Assembly (NCBI GenBank): GCA_937943605.1
Contig: CALEAW010000064.1
Span: 1-64,000 of the forward strand
Source of the DNA: an uncultured Sutterella sp.
GTDB lineage: Bacteria > Pseudomonadota > Gammaproteobacteria > Burkholderiales > Burkholderiaceae_F
Direction of reading: 5' to 3'
Length of the DNA: 64,000 nucleotides
Position 1 is the stretch's first letter. Every line of letters starts with the position of its first letter. Position numbers and translations under genes: made by a program. Below, piece after piece: positions 26,529 through 34,905 of the stretch. Below the pieces are notes generated by a model. That model did not search any database, was not told the DNA's origin, and saw only the letters and a list, made by a program, of their open reading frames with translations.

Positions 26529-26535
26529 TTAACCC

Positions 26536-27396
26536 ATGACAACATCTGCGCTTTTAGGTTTACCCGCTCCTGCCAAATTAAATTTATTCCTCCATGTCAC
26601 TGGGCAACGTGAAGATGGAAAACATCTCTTAGAATCGATTTTCGAACTCATCGATTTGTACGATACGATTGATCTTTACATGTTAGAACGAGATTGTATT
26701 GAACGCACTGGAGATGTGATTGGTAGTAAAGAGGCTGACCTTTGTGTGCGCGCTGCTCAGCTCATTAAAAAACGCTTTGGCATTCAGCAAGGGATTAGAA
26801 TACACGTTACCAAACGCATTCCCTCAGGGGCAGGCATGGGTGGCGGAAGTTCTGATGCTGCGACCACACTCATCGGACTCAATCGATTGTTTAAACTCAA
26901 TCTATCTCGAACTCAATTAATGCAACTAGGGGAACAGCTTGGCGCTGATGTTCCTTTCTTTATTTTTGGCAAAACAGGCTTTGTAGAAGGTATTGGCGAG
27001 CAGATTACCCCTCTTGAAATTCCTTCTGCACGGTACGCGATTATTTGGCCTGGGATCAGTATCTCCACAGCCCATATTTTTGCCGATCCTCACTTGACAA
27101 GAAATACTAAATCAATCAAAATGTTAGTCTTTTCCGGCGCAGTGAGAGAAGCATGGCCTAAACTAATAGGCCATAACGATCTTCAATCTGTTGCTACAAG
27201 GCTTGAGCCTCGGTTACATACTAGCCTTGAGATGCTCGCCACATGCAACAGTGCCAGAATGACAGGTTCAGGAAGTGCCGTATTTGGCTTAATTCATGAA
27301 TCAACTAAGTATCAACTGCCAGAGCTACCAGAGCAGTGGATAGGGTTTATCGCTAAATCATTGCCTAAGCATCCGCTTTATCAATGGCTTAGTTAA
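26536..27396 (+). CDS. ispE: 4-diphosphocytidyl-2-C-methyl-D-erythritol kinase
   Basis: GHMP-family kinase of the MEP isoprenoid pathway. 286 residues with the N-terminal substrate region PAPAKLNLFLHVTGQREDGKH, the ATP-binding glycine loop PSGAGMGGGSSDAA (about 96-109), and the C-terminal MTGSGSAVFGL. It starts 7 nt after lolB; tRNA-Gln follows 10 nt after the stop and may be processed from the same transcript. Confidence 0.96.
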   Translation: MTTSALLGLPAPAKLNLFLHVTGQREDGKHLLESIFELIDLYDTIDLYMLERDCIERTGDVIGSKEADLCVRAAQLIKKRFGIQQGIRIHVTKRIPSGAGMGGGSSDAATTLIGLNRLFKLNLSRTQLMQLGEQLGADVPFFIFGKTGFVEGIGEQITPLEIPSARYAIIWPGISISTAHIFADPHLTRNTKSIKMLVFSGAVREAWPKLIGHNDLQSVATRLEPRLHTSLEMLATCNSARMTGSGSAVFGLIHESTKYQLPELPEQWIGFIAKSLPKHPLYQWLS

Positions 27397-27406
27397 GAAA
27401 ATCGGT

Positions 27407-27484
27407 AGGGGTATAGCCAAGCTGGCCTAAGGCACCGGATTTTGATTCCGGCATTCGAAGGTTCGAATCCTTCTACCCCTGCCA
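27407..27484 (+). tRNA. tRNA-Gln (UUG anticodon)
   Basis: Acceptor stem AGGGGTA (27407-27413) pairs with TACCCCT (27474-27480); discriminator G and encoded CCA end at 27484. Anticodon stem CCGGA/TCCGG holds loop TTTTGAT with anticodon TTG at 27442-27444. The T-arm loop GTTCGAATC is canonical. Its place between ispE and prs is typical of betaproteobacteria. Confidence 0.97.
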
Positions 27485-27500
27485 ACAGAACAAAAATAAG

Positions 27501-27535
27501 ATGGGAGGCAATAAATGCGCTCCCGTTTCTTTTTT
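27501..27535 (+). terminator. Terminator after tRNA-Gln
   Basis: GGGAG-GCA (27503-27510) pairs with TGC-G-CTCCC (27516-27524) around an ATAAA loop, one bulged G, followed by GTTTCTTTTTT. Confidence 0.7.
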
Positions 27536-27539
27536 GAAG

Positions 27540-27563
27540 GCCGTCTTGTGTTACTCTGACGGC
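27540..27563 (+). promoter_or_regulatory. Stem-loop in the prs leader
   Basis: GCCGTC (27540-27545) and GACGGC (27558-27563) form a perfect 6-bp stem with a 12-nt loop between the tRNA terminator and prs. No T-run follows. The role is unknown. Confidence 0.3.
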
Positions 27564-27624
27564 TCCCCTTGATTGTTGTTAACCGCGAGAGCGTAAGCCC
27601 CCGCCAACGAAAAGAGCTTAAGTC

Positions 27625-28584
27625 ATGGATCCCATGGTGCCGGAAAGTATGATGGTCTTTACGGGCAATGCCAACCCGAAGCTTGCCCAGGCTGTTACGA
27701 AATATCTCAACATTCCTCTTGGCTCAGCCACTGTTAATCGCTTTAGCGATGGTGAAGTCATGGTTCAGTTGCTCGACAATGTGCGCGGCAAGGATGTCTT
27801 CATCCTTCAGAGCACGTGTGCTCCGACCAACGACAACCTGATGGAACTCATGATCATGGTCGATGCCCTCAAGCGCGCTTCCGCTCGTCGCATCACCGCA
27901 GCCATTCCGTATTATGGATACGCTCGCCAGGATCGTCGTCCGCGCTCTACGCGCGTCGCCATCTCCGCTAAGGTTGTAGCTAACATGCTTCAAGCTGTCG
28001 GTGTTGACCGTGTTCTGACAATGGATCTTCATGCTGACCAGATCCAGGGTTTCTTTGATATCCCGGTTGACAACATTTATGCTACGCCCGTCTTGTTGAA
28101 CGACCTTGTTGAACACAAGTATGAAGACTTAATGGTCGTTTCTCCTGACGTCGGTGGTGTTGTTCGCGCTCGCGCCATGGCTAAAGCTCTCGAAGTTGAT
28201 CTTGCTATTATTGACAAGCGTCGCCCCCGCGCTAACGTCGCCGAAATCATGAACATCATCGGCGAAGTTAAGGATCGCACTTGCGTTATTACGGATGACA
28301 TTGTGGACACCGCTGGCACGCTTTGCAATGCCGCTGGTGCTCTTAAGGAGCGTGGTGCTAAGCGCGTTATCGCTTACATTACTCACCCAGTTCTTTCTGG
28401 TGCCGCTGTTGAACGTATCACCAACTCTGCTTTAGATGAGTTGGTCGTAACTGACACTATTCCGCTTTCGGCCGCTGCCGAAGCATGTCCGAAGATCCGC
28501 CAGGTTTCCTGTGCGGCCATCATCGGCGAAACGCTTTCTCGTATTGCTCGAGAAGACTCGGTAAGCAATTTGTTTACCGAATAA
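27625..28584 (+). CDS. prs: Ribose-phosphate pyrophosphokinase (PRPP synthetase)
   Basis: Makes PRPP from ribose-5-phosphate and ATP for nucleotide, His and Trp synthesis. 319 residues, class I enzyme: the flexible-loop region YGYARQDRRPRSTRVAISAK, the metal-binding MDLHADQIQGFF, and the PRPP loop DDIVDTAGTLCNAA. Highly biased codon use suggests strong expression. The start region MDPMVPESMMVFTGNANP offers further ATG codons; the first is chosen for length, but it lacks a strong ribosome binding site. Confidence 0.95.
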   Translation: MDPMVPESMMVFTGNANPKLAQAVTKYLNIPLGSATVNRFSDGEVMVQLLDNVRGKDVFILQSTCAPTNDNLMELMIMVDALKRASARRITAAIPYYGYARQDRRPRSTRVAISAKVVANMLQAVGVDRVLTMDLHADQIQGFFDIPVDNIYATPVLLNDLVEHKYEDLMVVSPDVGGVVRARAMAKALEVDLAIIDKRRPRANVAEIMNIIGEVKDRTCVITDDIVDTAGTLCNAAGALKERGAKRVIAYITHPVLSGAAVERITNSALDELVVTDTIPLSAAAEACPKIRQVSCAAIIGETLSRIAREDSVSNLFTE

Positions 28585-28599
28585 CTTTTTTCTCTCTCG

Positions 28600-28636
28600 T
28601 TCCCGTGATTGGTCGCGATTGCGGGAATCTTTTTTC
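28600..28636 (+). terminator. Hairpin with T-run between prs and rplY
   Basis: TTCCCG (28600-28605) pairs with CGGGAA (28622-28627) around a loop with partial further pairing, followed by a T-rich run. It lies in the 70-bp gap before rplY and may separate or attenuate the two genes. Confidence 0.6.
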
Positions 28637-28654
28637 TCTTTCAGGAGTAATCCA

Positions 28655-29257
28655 ATGAATATCATCGCCACCACGCGTAACGTGCAGGGTACGGGTGCGA
28701 GCCGCCGCCTTCGCCGCGCGGACAAGCTGCCGGGTATTGTTTACGGCGGCAAGCTTCCCGCTACGCCGATCGAGCTCGAACACAATCCGATTTTCTACGC
28801 TTTGCGTAAGGAAAAGTTCCATGCTTCGATCTTGACGATGGAACTTGACGGCAAGGAAGAACTCGTTGTTCTCCGCGCTTTCCAGATGCACCCGTACAAG
28901 CCGCAGGTTATGCATATCGACTTCCAGCGTATCGCCGCTGACGAAAAGGTTACGATGCGCGTTCCTCTGCATTTCCAGGGCGAAGAACAGTCCCCGGCTG
29001 TTAAGCTCAACAAGGCCATCATCAGCCACGCTGTCTCCGCTATTGAAGTTACCTGCTTCCCGAAGGAACTCCCGGAATTCATTACGGTTGATCTTTCCAC
29101 GCTTGAAGCTGGCATGACTTTCCATGCTTCTATGCTCCAACTCCCCGAAGGCGTTGAAGTTCATAGCAAGTCTGGCGAAGACATCGTCATCGCCACGGTT
29201 GCTTTGCCGGTTGAAGAAGAAATCGCTTCCGCCGACGGTGAAGAAGCCGCTGAATAA
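28655..29257 (+). CDS. rplY: 50S ribosomal protein L25 (general stress protein CTC type)
   Basis: 5S rRNA-binding ribosomal protein, 200 residues, the longer TL5/CTC form: an N-terminal L25 domain (RRLRRADKLPGIVYGGK) and a C-terminal beta domain (VDLSTLEAGMTFHASMLQLPEGVEV), ending in an acidic tail. The ATG at 28655 follows CAGGAG. Codon use is highly biased, which also creates long meaningless frames on the other strand. Confidence 0.95.
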   Translation: MNIIATTRNVQGTGASRRLRRADKLPGIVYGGKLPATPIELEHNPIFYALRKEKFHASILTMELDGKEELVVLRAFQMHPYKPQVMHIDFQRIAADEKVTMRVPLHFQGEEQSPAVKLNKAIISHAVSAIEVTCFPKELPEFITVDLSTLEAGMTFHASMLQLPEGVEVHSKSGEDIVIATVALPVEEEIASADGEEAAE

Positions 29258-29288
29258 TCTTCTGATTTATATCAGCTAGACTCTCTGA

Positions 29289-29323
29289 GGTCCGCAGGGA
29301 TGTTTTTCCTGCGGATCTTTTTT
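29289..29323 (+). terminator. Terminator of rplY
   Basis: GGTCCGCAGG (29289-29298) pairs with CCTGCGGATC (29308-29317), one wobble, followed by a run of T residues. Confidence 0.9.
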
Positions 29324-29350
29324 CATGTGTAAACACACTACACATAATTG

Positions 29351-29373
29351 TAGATTGCTTGCATAGCAATCTA
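29351..29373 (+). promoter_or_regulatory. Stem-loop in the region upstream of the DEAD-box helicase
   Basis: TAGATTGC and GCAATCTA form a perfect 8-bp stem with a 7-nt loop. It sits in the ~180-nt region between the rplY terminator and the helicase start. Long leaders are common for deaD/csdA genes and often take part in autoregulation or cold response; whether this hairpin is transcribed is not known. Confidence 0.3.
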
Positions 29374-29503
29374 CTCTCGTTGCCGTTTGCCCCTTCCTAT
29401 AGTTCACGTTGTTCGTTATGTGTGGGGTAATTGGCCCGCTCTTGTCCTGCCACATTGTGGCCGTAACAAGATTACGTCTCTCTCATTAATGAAGAACATC
29501 ACT

Positions 29504-31288
29504 ATGACAACGTTTACTGATTTAGGACTTTCTGAATCCATTACCACGGCTCTTACTGAGTTAGGATTTGAAGAGCCCACTCCCATTCAAACCGAGGCAA
29601 TTCCTGCCCTTCTCACAGGCGCAGACGTACTGGGGCGTGCCGCAACAGGTACGGGCAAGACCGCTGCTTTCTCGTTGCCATTACTAGAACGTCATGTTCT
29701 CGGTCGCCAAGCTGGCTATCCGTTAGTTTTAGTTCTTACGCCGACGCGTGAACTTTGCCTTCAAGTAAGCGAATCTTTTCATAACTATGGCCGTAAGGCT
29801 GGTGTTGTAGTTACACCTATCTACGGTGGACAGGAATACAGTCGTCAAATTCGCGCCTTGAAGCGTGGCACTCATGTTGTGGTTGCCACTCCTGGGCGTG
29901 CTTTGGACCACATTGGACGCGGAACCTTAGACCTCAGCAACATTCAGGCTATCGTTCTTGATGAAGCTGACGAAATGCTTGATTTAGGTTTTGCTGATGA
30001 ATTAGATGCTATCTTTGACGCATTACCCGAGCACGTTCAAACTGCTCTATTCTCCGCAACGCTTCCTCCAAAAATTGCTCGTATCGCTGAAGCTCGTTTA
30101 AAAGATCCTGTGCGTATTACGATCGCCAAGGAAAAAACTGCCGAAGGTGAAACACCCCGAGTTCCGCAAATCGCGTATGTCGTTGGACACAACTACCGTA
30201 CAACAGCGTTAGGCCGCATCCTCGATTTAGAAGCACCTGAACTCGCCATTATCTTCACGCGTACACGCATGGAAGTTGATGACCTAACAGAATCCTTACG
30301 TGCTCGTGGCTTTAGTGTTGAAGCTTTACACGGCGGCTTAGATCAACCCACACGCGACCGAGTTATGAAGCGTGCACGTTCTGGGCAAATTGACGCTATT
30401 GTTGCAACAGACGTTGCCGCTCGCGGTATTGACTTAGAAAATCTAACGCACGTCATTAACTTCGGCATTCCTGCCTCATACGAAACATACGTTCACCGTA
30501 TTGGTCGTACAGGACGAGCCGGGCGCACTGGTACTGCAATCACTATTTTGGAACCTCGTGAACACCGTCATCTGCGAGCAATTGAATCCATCACCAAAGC
30601 CCGTATTGAAGTTCGCTCCGTTCCCTCCGCAACGGACGTCCGCGCTCGTCGTCTAGAAATGATGCGTGGTTCTTTAACTGAAATCTTGGAAGGCGGTGAT
30701 CTCGACCGATTCCGTGTTGTAGTTGAATCGCTTTGCGAAGAATATGACCCGTTCGACGTCGCTGCCGCAGCTATGAAGCTAGCTCAGGAAAATGAGGGCA
30801 CCAACGATGATGATACCGAAATTCCTGCTTATTCTCCGTTTGAACGTCCTCGCCGTGACCGCGCGGATAAAATGTCTCGCAATGAACGCGCACCGCGTAA
30901 AGAACGCCGTAGTAATACCCCAGAAGCTGGTATGACGCGCATCTTCGTTGGCGCCGGTCGTGACCTTGGAATTCGTCCTTCAGACATTGTCGGAGCTATT
31001 GCCAATGAGGCGGGCATCCCATCAAAGTGCATTGGAGCTATCGATATTTCCGATCGCTTCACAATCGTTGAACTTGAATCAGAACGCGTAGATCAGGTGA
31101 TCGACTCAATGCAGGGCGTCCGCTTCAAAGGCCGAGAAGCAACTGTGAAGTTAGATCGTCCGCGTCGTGATGGAGACTTCAAGGGGAACTGGGCATCTCG
31201 CGATGAGAGTCGCGAATACCGTGGAGCTAAAACAAAACGAGACTTTCGTCGCGAAGGTTCTTATGAAAAGCGCGGTCCTCGTCGATAA
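29504..31288 (+). CDS. DEAD-box ATP-dependent RNA helicase (DeaD/CsdA-like)
   Basis: A 594-residue RNA helicase of the kind involved in ribosome assembly and mRNA turnover. Helicase core: Q motif PTPIQTEA, Walker A AATGTGKT (46-53), DEAD box (153-156), SAT, and HRIGRTGRAGR in the second lobe. A basic linker (RRDRADKMSRNERAPRKERR) leads to a DbpA-type RNA-binding domain (MTRIFVGAGRDLGIRPSDIVG) and an Arg-rich tail. This layout fits DeaD/CsdA better than RhlE or DbpA. The start MTTFTDLG is favoured by family alignment; an ATG five codons upstream is possible. Confidence 0.9.
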   Translation: MTTFTDLGLSESITTALTELGFEEPTPIQTEAIPALLTGADVLGRAATGTGKTAAFSLPLLERHVLGRQAGYPLVLVLTPTRELCLQVSESFHNYGRKAGVVVTPIYGGQEYSRQIRALKRGTHVVVATPGRALDHIGRGTLDLSNIQAIVLDEADEMLDLGFADELDAIFDALPEHVQTALFSATLPPKIARIAEARLKDPVRITIAKEKTAEGETPRVPQIAYVVGHNYRTTALGRILDLEAPELAIIFTRTRMEVDDLTESLRARGFSVEALHGGLDQPTRDRVMKRARSGQIDAIVATDVAARGIDLENLTHVINFGIPASYETYVHRIGRTGRAGRTGTAITILEPREHRHLRAIESITKARIEVRSVPSATDVRARRLEMMRGSLTEILEGGDLDRFRVVVESLCEEYDPFDVAAAAMKLAQENEGTNDDDTEIPAYSPFERPRRDRADKMSRNERAPRKERRSNTPEAGMTRIFVGAGRDLGIRPSDIVGAIANEAGIPSKCIGAIDISDRFTIVELESERVDQVIDSMQGVRFKGREATVKLDRPRRDGDFKGNWASRDESREYRGAKTKRDFRREGSYEKRGPRR

Positions 31289-31302
31289 TTAAAGAAATTA
31301 GA

Positions 31303-31335
31303 TGCTGTAAGCTCTACCTTACAGCAGATCCTTTT
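31303..31335 (+). terminator. Terminator of the DEAD-box helicase
   Basis: TGCTGTAAG and CTTACAGCA form a perfect 9-bp stem with a 6-nt loop; GATCCTTTTT follows. A second perfect hairpin GGCCAACG/CGTTGGCC (31339-31360) lies directly downstream, just before pth. Confidence 0.75.
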
Positions 31336-31381
31336 TAAGGCCAACGCTACCACGTTGGCCTATTTCCTTACTTTAAATACC

Positions 31382-32014
31382 ATGACTACTCCAAAAGCCA
31401 TTCGGTTAATCGTTGGATTAGGCAATCCAGGGCTTGAATACACAAGAACTCGACACAATGCTGGTTTTTGGTTTGTTGACGCCATTGCTCGACAAACAGG
31501 CTCCTTTTTCCATGATGAACGAAAGTTCCAAGGTGAAGTTTGCAAAACGCGTATCGGCGGCCATGATGTTTGGCTTTTAAAGCCATCCACATATATGAAT
31601 CGCTCGGGTGATGCTGTTGTTGCTCTCGCAATGTACTACAAGATCATACCTGATGAAATTCTTGTAGTTCACGATGAGTTGGATATTCCTCCGGGATGCA
31701 TGAAAATCAAACTAGGAGGAGGCAACGCTGGTCACAACGGTCTCAAGGATATTTCAGCCAAATTATCTACACCTAATTTTTGGCGACTTCGTTTAGGTAC
31801 TGGTCATCCACGTACTTTAGGTTTGGCACAACAGGTCGCTGATTTCGTTCTTTCGGCACCATCTTCTGAGCATGAGTCCGCTATGGAAACTTGCATTAAT
31901 GCAGCTATCAAAGAAATTGATAGCATTGCTAATGGTGATTTCCCAAGCGTAACTCGTAAGCTTTCAAAATTTAGCAATCCCCCTAAAGTTCGCAAACTAG
32001 AGAACGCAAAGTGA
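31382..32014 (+). CDS. pth: Peptidyl-tRNA hydrolase
   Basis: Recycles tRNA from dropped-off peptidyl-tRNA. 210 residues with the catalytic His25 (TRHNAGF), Asp98 (VVHDELD), Asn15 (GLGNPG) and Asn73 (STYMNRSG). The C-terminus is slightly longer than in E. coli (194 residues). The ATG at 31382 is chosen from the family N-terminus; no clear ribosome binding site is seen and a strong hairpin ends 21 nt upstream. Confidence 0.95.
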   Translation: MTTPKAIRLIVGLGNPGLEYTRTRHNAGFWFVDAIARQTGSFFHDERKFQGEVCKTRIGGHDVWLLKPSTYMNRSGDAVVALAMYYKIIPDEILVVHDELDIPPGCMKIKLGGGNAGHNGLKDISAKLSTPNFWRLRLGTGHPRTLGLAQQVADFVLSAPSSEHESAMETCINAAIKEIDSIANGDFPSVTRKLSKFSNPPKVRKLENAK

Positions 32015-32511
32015 AACTCCTCATTAGCCGTTGTTTGCTCGGTGAAGCCTGTCGTTATGATGGACAATGCAAGACCAATATTCATAACGAATTGAGGCAA
32101 GTGGGCATCACGGAAAACGATTATGAAAGTGTTTGTCCAGAATGCGAAGGCGGTCTTCCTACACCAAGACTACCTTCTGAAATTTGCGAAGGCACCGCCC
32201 TTGACGTATTGAACCATAGAGGTCGTGTCATTGCAAAAAATGGTAAAGACAATACAGAAGCCTTTCTCAAAGGAGCTTTTATAGCGCTTAATCGTTGTTT
32301 AGAAAACAACATCGAAGTTGCTCTACTAAAAAGTAAAAGCCCTTCTTGCGGCTCTGGATGCATTTACGATGGCACCTTCTCAGGTCAGCTAACTTCAGGA
32401 AATGGCGTGACCACTGAATTATTGCGTAAAAACGGCATTCTTGTTTTTAATGAAACACAAATCGAACTTATGTCGACTCACCTCAAAGCAGACAAAAGTT
32501 CAGATTGCTAA
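32011..32511 (+). CDS. DUF523 protein, TudS-like
   Basis: A 166-residue DUF523 protein starting at GTG that overlaps the pth stop (GTGA). Three conserved cysteines, Cys8 (SRCLLG), Cys45 (CPEC) and Cys113 (SPSCG), match those that hold a [4Fe-4S] cluster in the thiouracil desulfidase TudS of the same family. LLKSKSPSCG is the family hallmark. A desulfidase role is inferred from the family; the physiological substrate is unknown. Confidence 0.8.
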   Translation: MKLLISRCLLGEACRYDGQCKTNIHNELRQVGITENDYESVCPECEGGLPTPRLPSEICEGTALDVLNHRGRVIAKNGKDNTEAFLKGAFIALNRCLENNIEVALLKSKSPSCGSGCIYDGTFSGQLTSGNGVTTELLRKNGILVFNETQIELMSTHLKADKSSDC

Positions 32512-32571
32512 AATATCCGAATTTTCTAGACATTCTTGTCCTTCATTTTTTGATTTCAGTAGAGATAAATT

Positions 32572-33666
32572 ATGGGTTTGAAGTGTGGCATCGTTGGTCT
32601 TCCGAACGTCGGCAAATCAACTATCTTTAATGCGCTTACCAAAGCAGGCATCGCTGCCGAAAACTATCCTTTCTGCACCATCGAACCGAACGTTGGCGTC
32701 GTTGAAGTGCCTGATCCCCGTTTGAAAGCACTTGCAGAGATTGTTCACCCTGAACGCACTGTCCCTGCAGCTGTTGAGTTTGTTGACATCGCAGGGCTCG
32801 TAGCTGGCGCTAGTAAAGGTGAAGGATTGGGTAATCAATTCTTGGCCAACATCCGAGAATGTGATGCAATTGCCCACATTGTCCGTTGTTTCAACGATGA
32901 AAATATCGTACACGTCTCCGGTAAGGTCGATCCGATTGATGACATTAATGTCATCAACACCGAACTAGCACTTGCTGACTTACAGACGGTAGAAAAAGCA
33001 CTCAATCGCTACAGTAAGCAAGCTCGTTCTGGTGGCGATAAGGAAGCTCTCAAACTCGTTCTCGTTTTGGAAAAACTTCTTCCAGCTCTTAATGAAGGAC
33101 GCTCCGCTCGTTCTGTTGCATTAACAGAAGAAGAAATCGCTACGGTTCGCCCTCTCTTCTTATTGACGATTAAACCCACAATGTACGTCGCCAATGTGGA
33201 AGATCATGGTTTTGAAAACAACCCGTTGTTAGAGGCAGTGAAAGAATTTGCCGCATCCGAAAATGCGCCAGTTGTGGCTGTTTGTGCCAAAACGGAAGCA
33301 GATATTGCAGATTTAGATGACGAAGACAAAGAGATGTTCCTTGAAGACATGGGCATGACCGAACCTGGTCTTGACCGTGTGATTCGTGCTGGTTACAACT
33401 TGCTTGGTCTTCAGACCTACTTTACTGCTGGGGTTAAAGAAGTTCGAGCCTGGACCATTCACAAGGGTGACACGGCGCCGCAAGCGGCTGGCGTGATTCA
33501 TACCGATTTTGAACGTGGTTTTATCCGTGCCCAGACCATTGCTTACGAGGATTTCATCAAATACAAAGGTGAAAAAGGCGCTCAAGAGGCAGGGAAAATG
33601 AGAGCTGAAGGCAAGGACTACGTCGTCAATGATGGCGATGTTATGAACTTCCTCTTTAACGTTTAA
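32572..33666 (+). CDS. ychF: Redox-regulated ATPase YchF
   Basis: Ribosome-associated Obg-family P-loop protein that prefers ATP over GTP. 364 residues: Walker A GLPNVGKS (8-15), DIAGLV, and a changed G4 motif (AKTEAD in place of NKxD) that explains the ATP preference. A TGS domain lies at the C-terminus (VRAWTIHKGDTAPQAAGVIHTDFERGF). A GC-containing stem-loop without T-run follows at 33677-33701. Confidence 0.96.
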   Translation: MGLKCGIVGLPNVGKSTIFNALTKAGIAAENYPFCTIEPNVGVVEVPDPRLKALAEIVHPERTVPAAVEFVDIAGLVAGASKGEGLGNQFLANIRECDAIAHIVRCFNDENIVHVSGKVDPIDDINVINTELALADLQTVEKALNRYSKQARSGGDKEALKLVLVLEKLLPALNEGRSARSVALTEEEIATVRPLFLLTIKPTMYVANVEDHGFENNPLLEAVKEFAASENAPVVAVCAKTEADIADLDDEDKEMFLEDMGMTEPGLDRVIRAGYNLLGLQTYFTAGVKEVRAWTIHKGDTAPQAAGVIHTDFERGFIRAQTIAYEDFIKYKGEKGAQEAGKMRAEGKDYVVNDGDVMNFLFNV

Positions 33667-33747
33667 AAATCCAATTTGAGGAGAAGGTACACCTTCTCCT
33701 CATACAGGTAGAGAACCAGTTTTATTTTCTTCTTCCCCTAAAGAGTT

Positions 33748-34119
33748 ATGGCCACAACATCAACCAAAAAACGTCAAGAAACAGGAGAACGTCTCCGTTT
33801 TGAACGAGAAAGGCTTGGATATTCGCCGCAACAAATTGCTCAACTACTAGGGGTTCCTTTGCCCGTCTATGAAAGTTACGAAAAAGGCGAAAATGATCCT
33901 GGTATCTACGCATTACCACGCTTATCTGCGTGTGGCTTCGATATTTTGTTCATCATTACCACTGAACGACATACACCAATCGAAGAAGAAAACGAACTCC
34001 TATCACGCTTCAGAGAGCTTTCACAACGTGGTCGTGCTTCAATTTTTACGACGATGGACGCTTTAGAACGGCTTGCACCGAATCTCAAACAAGAGATTCG
34101 ACGTCGCTTTAAAAATTAG
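33748..34119 (+). CDS. Small XRE-family helix-turn-helix regulator
   Basis: A 123-residue protein with an N-terminal XRE helix-turn-helix at about residues 16-70 (RLRFERERLGYSPQQIAQLLG then VYESYEKGENDP). The C-terminal part is helical and has no recognised ligand domain. It has its own terminator and lies upstream of the ahpC promoter. Whether it controls ahpC is unknown; target and effector cannot be read from the sequence. Confidence 0.8.
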   Translation: MATTSTKKRQETGERLRFERERLGYSPQQIAQLLGVPLPVYESYEKGENDPGIYALPRLSACGFDILFIITTERHTPIEEENELLSRFRELSQRGRASIFTTMDALERLAPNLKQEIRRRFKN

Positions 34120-34132
34120 TACCTCTGTCCAG

Positions 34133-34157
34133 TCCCGCATCACGCGGGATTTTTTTT
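34133..34157 (+). terminator. Terminator of the XRE regulator gene
   Basis: TCCCGC and GCGGGA with a 5-nt loop, followed by eight T residues. Confidence 0.93.
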
Positions 34158-34186
34158 ACGTTTTCAATAGTTTTTTACTTACTACC

Positions 34187-34215
34187 TTGACACAGCGATA
34201 TATTTCGATTAATAT
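34187..34215 (+). promoter_or_regulatory. Sigma-70 promoter of ahpC
   Basis: A perfect -35 TTGACA (34187-34192), a 17-bp spacer and a -10 TAATAT (34210-34215). Transcription should start near 34222, leaving a leader of about 38 nt before the ahpC ATG. Near-consensus elements predict strong unrepressed expression, so repression is likely to be the control point. Confidence 0.8.
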
Positions 34216-34239
34216 TCTCATATCGCAAATGAGAATATT
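34211..34239. promoter_or_regulatory. Palindromic operator overlapping the ahpC -10 and start site
   Basis: AATATTCTCAT (34211-34221) and ATGAGAATATT (34229-34239) are perfect inverted repeats with a 7-bp spacer. The repeat starts in the -10 box and spans the predicted transcription start, the place for a repressor. The half-site ATGAGAAT resembles Fur-family half-sites, so a Fur/PerR-like regulator is one candidate. The spacing does not match the OxyR pattern. Confidence 0.6.
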
Positions 34240-34259
34240 TCTCACATGGAGCTACGAAA

Positions 34260-34823
34260 ATGTCTCTTCTCAATACTGAAATCCTTCCCTTCAAAACCCA
34301 GGCTTTTGCCAACGGTGAATTCGTCGAATTGACAGATGCTGATCTCAAAGGCCATTGGTCCGTTGTGTTCTTCTATCCGGCTGACTTCACCTTTGTTTGC
34401 CCGACTGAACTTGAGGATCTCGCTGACAACTACGCCGAATTCAAGGCTCTTGGTGTCGAAGTCTACGCTGTTTCTACGGACACCCACTTCACACACAAAG
34501 CCTGGCACGAAAGCTCTGCCGCCGTGGGTAAGGTTCAATTCCCGATGCTCGGTGATCCGACCGCGACCCTTGCTCGCAATTTCGATGTCCTGATTGAATC
34601 TGAAGGTCTTGCCGAGCGCGGTACCTTCGTCATCAATCCAGAAGGCAAGATTGTCATTATGGAACACCACGACGGTGGTATTGGTCGTGACGCTTCTGAA
34701 TTGCTTCGCAAGGTCAAAGCTGCTCAGTACGTTGCCGCTAATCCGGGTCAGGTTTGCCCAGCCAAGTGGCAACCGGGCGCAGCCACTTTGACGCCTTCAC
34801 TTGATCTCGTCGGCAAGATCTAA
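34260..34823 (+). CDS. ahpC: Alkyl hydroperoxide reductase, peroxiredoxin subunit
   Basis: Typical 2-Cys peroxiredoxin, 187 residues as in E. coli. The peroxidatic Cys47 is in DFTFVCPTE and the resolving Cys166 in VCPAKW. The C-terminal tail that locks the active site is present (LTPSLDLVGKI). AhpF, 82 nt downstream, is its reductase. The ATG follows TGGAGC. Strongly biased codon use fits an abundant protein. Confidence 0.97.
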   Translation: MSLLNTEILPFKTQAFANGEFVELTDADLKGHWSVVFFYPADFTFVCPTELEDLADNYAEFKALGVEVYAVSTDTHFTHKAWHESSAAVGKVQFPMLGDPTATLARNFDVLIESEGLAERGTFVINPEGKIVIMEHHDGGIGRDASELLRKVKAAQYVAANPGQVCPAKWQPGAATLTPSLDLVGKI

Positions 34824-34845
34824 GCTTGATTTTTCGGCTGTTAGA

Positions 34846-34874
34846 CAGGCTGCAAACTACTAGTTTGCAGCCTG
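34846..34874 (+). terminator. Intergenic hairpin between ahpC and ahpF
   Basis: CAGGCTGCAAACTA and TAGTTTGCAGCCTG form a near-perfect stem of 13-14 bp with almost no loop. Only a mixed TTCCTCTTGTT follows, so it is a weak terminator or an RNA-stability element that lowers ahpF relative to ahpC. Confidence 0.6.
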
Positions 34875-34905
34875 TTCCTCTTGTTACTCCTCGATCTTAT
34901 TGAAT

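Noticed and set aside
27540..27624. prs leader as a PRPP or guanidine (ykkC) riboswitch
   Set aside because: Only a simple 6-bp stem is evident and no conserved ykkC core could be recognised.
28574..29164. Minus-strand frame of 196 codons opposite rplY
   Set aside because: Same codon-bias effect in a highly expressed ribosomal protein gene; the plus-strand L25 domains are clear.
34242..34772. Minus-strand frame of 176 codons opposite ahpC
   Set aside because: Shadow of biased ahpC codons; no start signal.
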